From contig DAOVXM010000036.1 in NCBI GenBank assembly GCA_030636125.1, positions 1 through 11,275 on the forward strand: 11,275 nt of DNA, given 5' to 3'. The translations under genes and the position numbers were made by a program. The notes under the pieces were generated by a model that saw nothing but the letters and a program-made list of their open reading frames with translations, was not told the DNA's origin and did no database searches. Source of the stretch: Chloroflexota bacterium (lineage in GTDB: Bacteria; Chloroflexota; Anaerolineae; Anaerolineales; UBA4823). Below are positions 6,552 to 11,275 of this stretch, in pieces. Within the stretch, counting starts at the first letter, position 1, and each line of letters begins with the position of its first letter.

Positions 6552-7802
6552 TCAAGTGATTAATTCTCTTAGCGCAGTTAACATACCATCCAGCACTCCC
6601 AATACTTGCCGGACCTGATCTTCCTGGATGATCAAGGGCGGCAGCATCTGTACTGCGGAAGGATCGTTGTTGGCATAGACCATCAGCAACCCGGCGTCGA
6701 AGCCGATGCGGGTCATCAGGGGCCCGAAATTCGGGTCTGCCAGTTTCAAGCCCATCATCAAGCCGCGCTGGCGGGTTTCCACCAATAAACTGGGATGTTT
6801 ATCCTTCAGCATGGCGAAACCGTCTTCAAAAAGGCTGGTCATCTGGCGTACGTGTTCAAGGAATACTGGTTCTTCCAGGATGTCCAGCACCTCCAGAGCG
6901 GTGTAGCAACCTACCTCCGCGCCGCCGAAAGTGGAGATGTGGATGAAGGGGTTTTCATGCAGGAAGGGGTTTAAATGGTCGCGGTACAAAGTGGCTGACA
7001 TTGGGTAGATCCCCCCGGAAAGACCTTTACCGGTGACGATGATATCAGGAGCTACACCATAAGTGTCAATGCCCCAAACCTCACCGCAACGTCCCAGCCC
7101 GGTTTGCACTTCATCCATGATCATCACCGCGCCGAACTGGTCGCATAAATTACGCACACCTGCGAAGAAGTCCTCCTGTGGGATGACGATACCATATGTG
7201 GCGGGGATAGTCTCGAAGATCACCGCGGCGGTATCCTCTCCCATGGCAGCTTCGAGAGCGTTCAGATCGCCAAAGGGCACCTGCACGAATGCAGGGGAAA
7301 GCGGTTCGAAAGGCTTGCGGTACTGTTCATCCCCAGCTGCCAGCGCCAGGCCGGTGTGCCCGTGATAGCCGCCTAAGGCTGAGATGACCTTGGCTCTGCG
7401 GGTGTGTCCCCGTGCCAGCTTGATTGCCATATCGATGGCTTCGCCTCCCGATACGCCAAAGATCACCCTGTTTATATCCCCAGGTGAGATCGCCGCCAGG
7501 CGTTCAGCCAGGAGGGCGCGCGCCTCGCTGATCAGGTGGTGGTTGCCAATGTCCAGCTCTTCCAGGGCGCGCTGCAAAGCTGCAATCACACGTGGATTGT
7601 GGTGACCCAGGTTAAACACGCCGCCGTTGCAGTGGCAGTTGATCAGGGATTTGCCTTCCAGATCATAGAGATAGATTCCCTCTCGTTTTCCAGAGACAAA
7701 ATCGATCCCGGCTTGATTGAAGAATTCAACTTTCCCACTGGAGACATGGCGGGCAAATTTCGCGGTGATGGCATCTTTCGGTGCCTGTCCGATTAAAGAC
7801 AT
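6552..7802 (-). CDS. Class III PLP-dependent aminotransferase-family enzyme
   Basis: Pyridoxal-phosphate enzyme of fold type I, class III (acetylornithine, 4-aminobutyrate and putrescine aminotransferases, glutamate semialdehyde aminomutase, and the amino-alcohol phosphate phospho-lyases). The 416 residues are full length. Visible: YLYDLEGKSLINCHCNGGVFNLGHHNP (44-70), phosphate-binding GVSGGEAIDMAIKLAR (116-131), GGYHGHT (144-150), ATYGIVIP (201-208), cofactor-ring Asp230 in MDEVQTGLGR, Schiff-base Lys259 in VTGKGLSGG, and STFGG (290-294). All catalytic positions are intact. The substrate is unknown; nothing nearby points to arginine or GABA metabolism. A strong AGGAGG (7808-7813, minus) is 5 nt before the ATG. 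It lies 19 nt after the kinase-like gene, so the two are almost surely one operon. This suggests the two proteins act on the same compound. Confidence 0.9.
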   Translation of the reverse strand: MSLIGQAPKDAITAKFARHVSSGKVEFFNQAGIDFVSGKREGIYLYDLEGKSLINCHCNGGVFNLGHHNPRVIAALQRALEELDIGNHHLISEARALLAERLAAISPGDINRVIFGVSGGEAIDMAIKLARGHTRRAKVISALGGYHGHTGLALAAGDEQYRKPFEPLSPAFVQVPFGDLNALEAAMGEDTAAVIFETIPATYGIVIPQEDFFAGVRNLCDQFGAVMIMDEVQTGLGRCGEVWGIDTYGVAPDIIVTGKGLSGGIYPMSATLYRDHLNPFLHENPFIHISTFGGAEVGCYTALEVLDILEEPVFLEHVRQMTSLFEDGFAMLKDKHPSLLVETRQRGLMMGLKLADPNFGPLMTRIGFDAGLLMVYANNDPSAVQMLPPLIIQEDQVRQVLGVLDGMLTALRELIT

Positions 7803-7821
7803 GTCGACCTCCTCAATTGAT

Positions 7822-8829
7822 CTATCTTATGGTTTTTCCTGGCAGGATGTAAGGGTAATCATGCCGTAATATCTTTGTATACATGAAATGGTCTAACCTG
7901 CGCATATTTAGATACAGTCGCCAGATAAGGGCGTCTTCACGATAGTAAGCGCGAACTTCCTGCTCCTCGATAGGCTGTACGTCCAGACCTGTAGTCTCTT
8001 CAACAAAGAAGCGATTGGCTGCGTCCAACAGGTCAGGGATCAGGTCCGGTCGCTGTTCCTTATAGAAGTTGGCCAGCAGATCAATAACCACCTCGCGAAA
8101 GTCATAATAGCGGTCCAATACGTCCTGCAGGAAGAACATCCGCAGGATCCAGGCCAGAAGCCTTGGCGCGGATCTCAAGAAAAGCTCCGGGTCCATTTGT
8201 TCGACCCCCTGGAGGCGTAAAAATGGTGTGCTGGTGTCAATGTAAGCAAGCGAGGTGCGTTCATCCAGGTAGGGAAGAGAGGGATCGAAATCGTCAATGA
8301 CCCAGTTTGAGATCTGCCCATCGATACCTGCAGTGCAGTCTGATTGGCGCTGGTTGTGTTCCCAGATTTTTTGCAGTTCCCTCAGCACACACAGGAACAG
8401 GCGGCATATCTCTTCACGCGGTAGCAAATGGATCGTATTGTTACCGATCGAATCAGGGGGCACTTTCTGCTGGATTATGTAGAAGATAGGACGACCAGCC
8501 TTGTTCGCAAAAGCGGCGTGCCCATGTGGCGGCAGGTTTATACCGACTTCCTCCACCAATGTACGGTTATACAATTGGTAGGTCTCTAGATATTGGCGCA
8601 GTTCCACAGCCGTCTCGAAAACGGACATGCGCTTAAACGCCAGACCATGCATCCCCTCAGCCTGGATTTCGAAGACCGTGCTGATCTCTCCGTAACCCAG
8701 GACGCGGCAGGGAATCGAGCAGCTTTCCGGGGATGAGGTGTTCAGGTTGCGTTCAAAATCCTGCAGCAGACTGAAATCGATCTCATAGCCTGCCGGGTCC
8801 TTATAATCATCTACACTTGTTTCGTTCAT
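7822..8829 (-). CDS. Uncharacterised protein with diverged kinase-fold hallmarks (possibly DUF6206-like)
   Basis: No named function is recognised; from memory it may belong to the uncharacterised DUF6206 group (unverified). From the chosen start it has 335 residues. Its layout suggests a highly diverged protein kinase/aminoglycoside phosphotransferase fold. There is a glycine-loop-like LGYGEISTVFEI (44-55), then AFKRM with Lys66 in the place of the ATP-binding lysine. DGQISN (170-175) has the Asp-x4-Asn spacing of a catalytic loop, and LAYIDTSTPF has Asp198 in the place of the metal-binding (DFG-type) Asp. The C-terminal third is helical and rich in aromatic and Arg residues. There is no signal peptide or membrane helix. 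The start at 8829 is preferred over the ORF start at 8889 because AGGAG (8838-8842, minus) sits 8 nt before it, and the extra 20 residues are encoded partly by an inverted repeat. It is the first gene of an operon with the class III PLP enzyme, so it may phosphorylate that enzyme's substrate or modify an amine. Confidence 0.72.
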   Translation of the reverse strand: MNETSVDDYKDPAGYEIDFSLLQDFERNLNTSSPESCSIPCRVLGYGEISTVFEIQAEGMHGLAFKRMSVFETAVELRQYLETYQLYNRTLVEEVGINLPPHGHAAFANKAGRPIFYIIQQKVPPDSIGNNTIHLLPREEICRLFLCVLRELQKIWEHNQRQSDCTAGIDGQISNWVIDDFDPSLPYLDERTSLAYIDTSTPFLRLQGVEQMDPELFLRSAPRLLAWILRMFFLQDVLDRYYDFREVVIDLLANFYKEQRPDLIPDLLDAANRFFVEETTGLDVQPIEEQEVRAYYREDALIWRLYLNMRRLDHFMYTKILRHDYPYILPGKTIR

Positions 8830-8837
8830 AGAGCACA

Positions 8838-8842
8838 CTCCT
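8838..8842 (-). promoter_or_regulatory. Shine-Dalgarno deciding the kinase-like gene start
   Basis: AGGAG on the minus strand is 8 nt before the ATG whose first base is 8829. The in-frame upstream ATG at 8889 lies inside the loop of the inverted repeat at 8876-8905 and has no such site. Confidence 0.8.
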
Positions 8843-8865
8843 GATTTTCTTTTTTGATAACATGC

Positions 8866-8961
8866 CCAATCGCTACCCCCTTCTCCCACTCCGAGGAGAA
8901 GGGGGGCAATCGAGTGGTTTACACCCCTGGACCACTCAAGGGGAATTGGACAGGCGATTGG
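8866..8961. repeat. Three-stem (cloverleaf-like) inverted repeat element
   Basis: Outer arms CCAATCGC (8866-8873) and GCGATTGG (8954-8961) are exact inverted copies. They enclose two hairpins. The first is CCCCCTTCTCC (8876-8886) with GGAGAAGGGGG (8895-8905), 11 bp perfect with an 8-nt loop. The second is GAGTGGT (8912-8918) with ACCACTC (8931-8937), 7 bp with a 12-nt loop. The first hairpin looks like REP-type palindromes that recur between genes in many genomes. The element lies 37 nt upstream of the kinase-like start, where it could also be an mRNA leader structure. Confidence 0.6.
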
Positions 8962-9026
8962 TAAAGGTGGAAAAATTTAACTTCCTCCGATTTTCTGCGT
9001 TGTTCGCACAATGATTATTGATTTAT

Positions 9027-9076
9027 GCAAATGCCGGAAAGTAACTTGAATATAAAAACACCAATCCGGCATTTGC
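9027..9076. repeat. Inverted repeat with 12-bp perfect arms
   Basis: GCAAATGCCGGA (9027-9038) and TCCGGCATTTGC (9065-9076) are exact reverse complements with a 26-nt AT-rich spacer. No T run follows on either strand, so it is not a standard terminator. The spacer is too short for a MITE with coding remnants. Confidence 0.6.
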
Positions 9077-9079
9077 TAA

Positions 9080-9136
9080 AAGTAATTTGCGGTTTTGACA
9101 CCAGATTTATTTTAAAATTCATTCCGTAAATTACTT
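9080..9136 (-). repeat. Inverted repeat with 13-bp arms just after the M28 peptidase gene
   Basis: AAGTAATTTGCGG (9080-9092) pairs with CCGTAAATTACTT (9124-9136) over 13 bp with one G-T pair, around a 31-nt spacer. On the minus strand it begins 9 nt after the peptidase stop codon, and only a short T-rich stretch ends the distal arm. It could act as a 3' hairpin that stabilises or weakly ends the peptidase mRNA. It abuts the 12-bp inverted repeat with a gap of 3 nt. Confidence 0.5.
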
Positions 9137-9145
9137 AGTAATGTG

Positions 9146-10912
9146 CTAACTTTCTGATACGACCCTGCGTGCTTGCTCGCTCCCGGTTTCTTCACTGATG
9201 ACTTTTACGAGGGGATTTACGACCATTGACAGGCCGGCAGCCATAACTGCTGCGCCGGCGGCTACATCCAGGAAGCTGAACATGCCCGTCGATATGGCGC
9301 TGATGAAGTACCATAGGAAGACGATGCCGTAGCGCAGAATCTGGAAGCCGAAGAAGTAGATCAAGGCGTATATCATCAACCCTCCTAGCAGGAAGAAAAG
9401 GATATCCAGGATTCTGCCGAGGCCTCGCCTACCACCGATTAGAAACCAGAACAGCACCGGGATGAAGAAGATCAGCGCAAAAGGATCGATGATCAGGATT
9501 AAAAGGCTTATCAGAGCGATGATCAGGAAGGCCAGGCTTTTGATATAGCCAAACTCAGGTGCTGGTGAATCACCGGAGAACCGGCGCACTAACCAGCGTC
9601 CGATGATAAAGAAGACCCCCATGCCGACCAGGAAGAGGATCACTGCCGGCCAGCGCGGGTTTAGCTGGTTAAGGTCTTTCGTAGTACCTGGGTAGCTGGT
9701 AAATTCATCCATGAGCCGCACTTCTACGAGAAGGTATAGAAGCAGGATTGAGGCAACCAAGGGCAGCCACAGCCCAAGGAAATGGGGTAGAGCACCGAGC
9801 CATTGTTTACTTTTCTCGATGAGGGGATCCCGGTTGATGAAATAGCTGCCTGCAAAGAACAGCCCAACGAAGCCAATGAAAATCAACCATAAAGGCAGAC
9901 CACGCAGTATCTGCCCGCTGCCTTCGAAATACAGGTATGGCCCAGACTGCTCGGGGAAACTGTCCATGACCAGTAACTGGCGGATGAGTGCTTCGGTTAT
10001 GATGCCAGACTGCTCAAGAGCTTGCGGGGATTGGTGTTCCATCGTATCATCCGGGTCATGCCACAGACGGTAGTGCTCGTCACCATATTCAGCGGGGAGC
10101 CCGGCGCTGAAACCCAGCGCGGGCACACCTGCTGCAATAATTGGTCCCTGGTCGGTGAAAGAGATAGTAATTGCCTGGTTGAGCACCTGGTCGATGGGAC
10201 CCTTGATGATAACCTCCCAATTGGCACCGGCTGCCTGGGCGGCTTCCTTGGCAGTTAATGCGATCCAGACCGGCGCGTAACCTTCATATTGACCGATTAG
10301 TTCTGTGACCATGCTGTTATAGTAGAACCTTCCCAGGTTATCCAGGGATATCCCGGCGACGATCTTCTCAGGGTTGGGGTGAGTCTCGATAAAGCGTTCG
10401 CTGCCGAGCATGCCGTATTCCTCACCGTCATCGGCCACAAACACCAGGGTGTACCTTGGTGTGCCTTCAGCGGCGAAGATCTCAGCCAGGTGCAGCAAGA
10501 TAGCGATGCCGGAACCGTCGTTGTCGGCGCCCTGGCTGGTCGTAGGGGCAATGTCGTGGTGGGCTAGCACCAGGATCTCCTGGTCTGATTCACCCGGTAG
10601 CCGACACACGACATTCCTCATAGGTACCTCACGGCTGTAGATAACACTATTCCAGTCGTCGAACGCACAGGTCCAGCCGGCCGCGGTGAACTGGTCTCTC
10701 AGCCATTCGGTACCTCGACGACTCTCTTCGCTTCCACTGACCCGGTCGGTATAAGTAGTGACGAATTCATCTTCAATGGCGTAAGCTCGTTCGCCGGAGA
10801 AGCGCAACGAGGCCGGGTCGTATTGGATGTCAGGTTCAGGCGCTGGGCTGCAGGCGGCCAGAAGGGCAACGAAGATCAAAAATAGAGTTGGTAGATAAAC
10901 TTTACGGTTCAT
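9146..10912 (-). CDS. M28-family zinc metallopeptidase, lipoprotein with polytopic membrane C-terminus
   Basis: Probable extracytoplasmic aminopeptidase of 588 residues. The N-terminus is a lipoprotein signal peptide (MNRK, a hydrophobic stretch, then LLAAC with lipidated Cys21). The M28 catalytic domain (about 40-315) keeps the expected two-zinc set: His118 with Asp120 in AHHDIA, Asp130 in GADNDGSG, catalytic Glu164 and ligand Glu165 in DDGEEYGMLGS, Asp191 in SLDNLG, and His285 in WHDPDDT. After about 338 there are seven to eight hydrophobic segments (about 341-359, 378-397, 422-440, 457-475, 478-494, 504-522, 528-546, 548-565). This arrangement recalls membrane M28 proteins such as eukaryotic Fxna/ERMP1, by general layout only. 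It ends in a polar tail. AGGAGG (10918-10923, minus) is 5 nt before the ATG. Substrates are probably peptides outside the cell; no partner is indicated by neighbours. Confidence 0.9.
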   Translation of the reverse strand: MNRKVYLPTLFLIFVALLAACSPAPEPDIQYDPASLRFSGERAYAIEDEFVTTYTDRVSGSEESRRGTEWLRDQFTAAGWTCAFDDWNSVIYSREVPMRNVVCRLPGESDQEILVLAHHDIAPTTSQGADNDGSGIAILLHLAEIFAAEGTPRYTLVFVADDGEEYGMLGSERFIETHPNPEKIVAGISLDNLGRFYYNSMVTELIGQYEGYAPVWIALTAKEAAQAAGANWEVIIKGPIDQVLNQAITISFTDQGPIIAAGVPALGFSAGLPAEYGDEHYRLWHDPDDTMEHQSPQALEQSGIITEALIRQLLVMDSFPEQSGPYLYFEGSGQILRGLPLWLIFIGFVGLFFAGSYFINRDPLIEKSKQWLGALPHFLGLWLPLVASILLLYLLVEVRLMDEFTSYPGTTKDLNQLNPRWPAVILFLVGMGVFFIIGRWLVRRFSGDSPAPEFGYIKSLAFLIIALISLLILIIDPFALIFFIPVLFWFLIGGRRGLGRILDILFFLLGGLMIYALIYFFGFQILRYGIVFLWYFISAISTGMFSFLDVAAGAAVMAAGLSMVVNPLVKVISEETGSEQARRVVSES

Positions 10913-11074
10913 TTTTTCCTCCTAATCCTTATCTGTTCGTTTCTATCTAATATCACATTGACTGCCAATACAAGATCATGAGCTGCCAAAAACTGTCTGT
11001 TCTGCCATTTGATAAAAATTTAGTTCATTGACCTCCAATCTGATCTCCCTATATGCTGTCATTAACAATACCTA

Positions 11075-11275
11075 CTACGTGCCAAGGATAACTGCCTGAA
11101 TCTCATTCCAGGCCGGGCCCAGCGCAGCGCCTATTGGGACGATCACCAAAACACAGGCCACTGCCCAAAATGCAAGTGAGCGCTGTGAGACTAAGACGGT
11201 CTCCAGAATTGGCTCTACCTGTTTGGTTAGGTCGTTGACGATGCGCCGTAACAACCACCACAATCCCGCCGACAA
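11075..11275 (-). CDS. C-terminal part of an unidentified membrane protein (5' end beyond window)
   Basis: The frame is open from the right window edge to a TAG at 11075-11077 and gives 67 codons, of which the first is TTG at the edge. I do not recognise the family. Residues about 33-53 (SLAFWAVACVLVIVPIGAALG) form one clear membrane helix. An amphipathic, charged stretch precedes it (RRIVNDLTKQVEPILETVL) and a short tail ends in AVILGT. It may be the end of a larger membrane protein or a small one-helix protein starting just outside the window. It is on the same strand as the M28 gene, 162 nt upstream, so a shared operon is possible but not shown. Confidence 0.5.
   Translation of the reverse strand: MSAGLWWLLRRIVNDLTKQVEPILETVLVSQRSLAFWAVACVLVIVPIGAALGPAWNEIQAVILGT

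Larger units (their letters stand above)
8830..9145. other. 316-nt structured intergenic region between the M28 peptidase and kinase-like genes
   Basis: No coding capacity is supported. The region is dominated by inverted repeats: a three-stem element at 8866-8961, a 12-bp inverted repeat at 9027-9076 and a 13-bp inverted repeat at 9080-9136. The middle part (8962-9026) is plain AT-rich sequence. It must hold the promoter of the kinase-like/PLP operon on the minus strand, but no clear consensus boxes were found. No terminator with an immediate T run follows the peptidase gene. The hairpin at 9080-9136 may serve instead. Confidence 0.6.

Noticed and set aside
8830..8889. N-terminal extension of the kinase-like protein by 20 residues
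   Set aside because: It is encoded by the leader and part of an inverted repeat. The internal ATG at 8829 has a good Shine-Dalgarno 8 nt upstream and the upstream one has none.
8866..9136. CRISPR array or integron attC sites as an explanation for the repeats
   Set aside because: The repeats are inverted rather than regularly spaced direct repeats, no cas or integrase gene is nearby, and the attC core ends are absent.
10913..11074. Possible promoter upstream of the M28 gene (TTGTAT, 17 nt, TTAGAT on the minus strand)
   Set aside because: Both boxes match the consensus poorly and the pairing was found by looking for any fit, so it is not reported as a feature.

Overview
The window reads as an ordinary chromosomal segment of an uncultured bacterium. 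The protein set suggests Chloroflexota, probably Anaerolineae-like: a membrane PAS protein ending in a DUF4332-type helix-hairpin-helix module, a lipoprotein M28 peptidase with a polytopic C-terminus, and an F420/FMN split-barrel oxidoreductase. This assignment comes from protein style and memory only; there is no rRNA or marker gene to confirm it. Composition is uneven. Sampled lines in the glycosyltransferase and MscS genes are about 30-35% GC, while lines in the aminotransferase and peptidase genes are about 62%.

Left part (1-4080). A HAD-family phosphatase/mutase gene (+), probably cut at its 5' end by the window edge, converges on a GT-C (family 39-like) membrane glycosyltransferase (-). 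The glycosyltransferase diverges from an MscS-type mechanosensitive channel (+), whose real start is 15 nt inside the longest ORF and which ends at a clear intrinsic terminator.

Middle part (4081-6454). A membrane-anchored PAS-PAS protein with a C-terminal helix-hairpin-helix domain and no kinase, cyclase or other recognisable output (+) is followed by a strong terminator. A small PPOX-type split-barrel flavin/F420 oxidoreductase gene (-) lies beyond it in convergent orientation.

Right part (6552-11275), all on the minus strand. A tight two-gene unit encodes a 335-aa protein with hallmarks of a highly diverged kinase fold and, 19 nt downstream, a class III PLP aminotransferase-family enzyme. 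The PPOX gene follows 97 nt later and may be co-transcribed. Upstream is a 316-nt non-coding stretch full of long inverted repeats, then the M28 lipoprotein peptidase gene, then the C-terminal end of an unidentified membrane protein.

The most notable items are the diverged kinase-like plus class III PLP enzyme pair (a possible kinase/phospho-lyase or amine-modifying pathway), the output-less PAS-PAS-HhH membrane protein, and the structured intergenic region at 8866-9136. No CRISPR array, tRNA, rRNA, insertion sequence or phage gene was seen.
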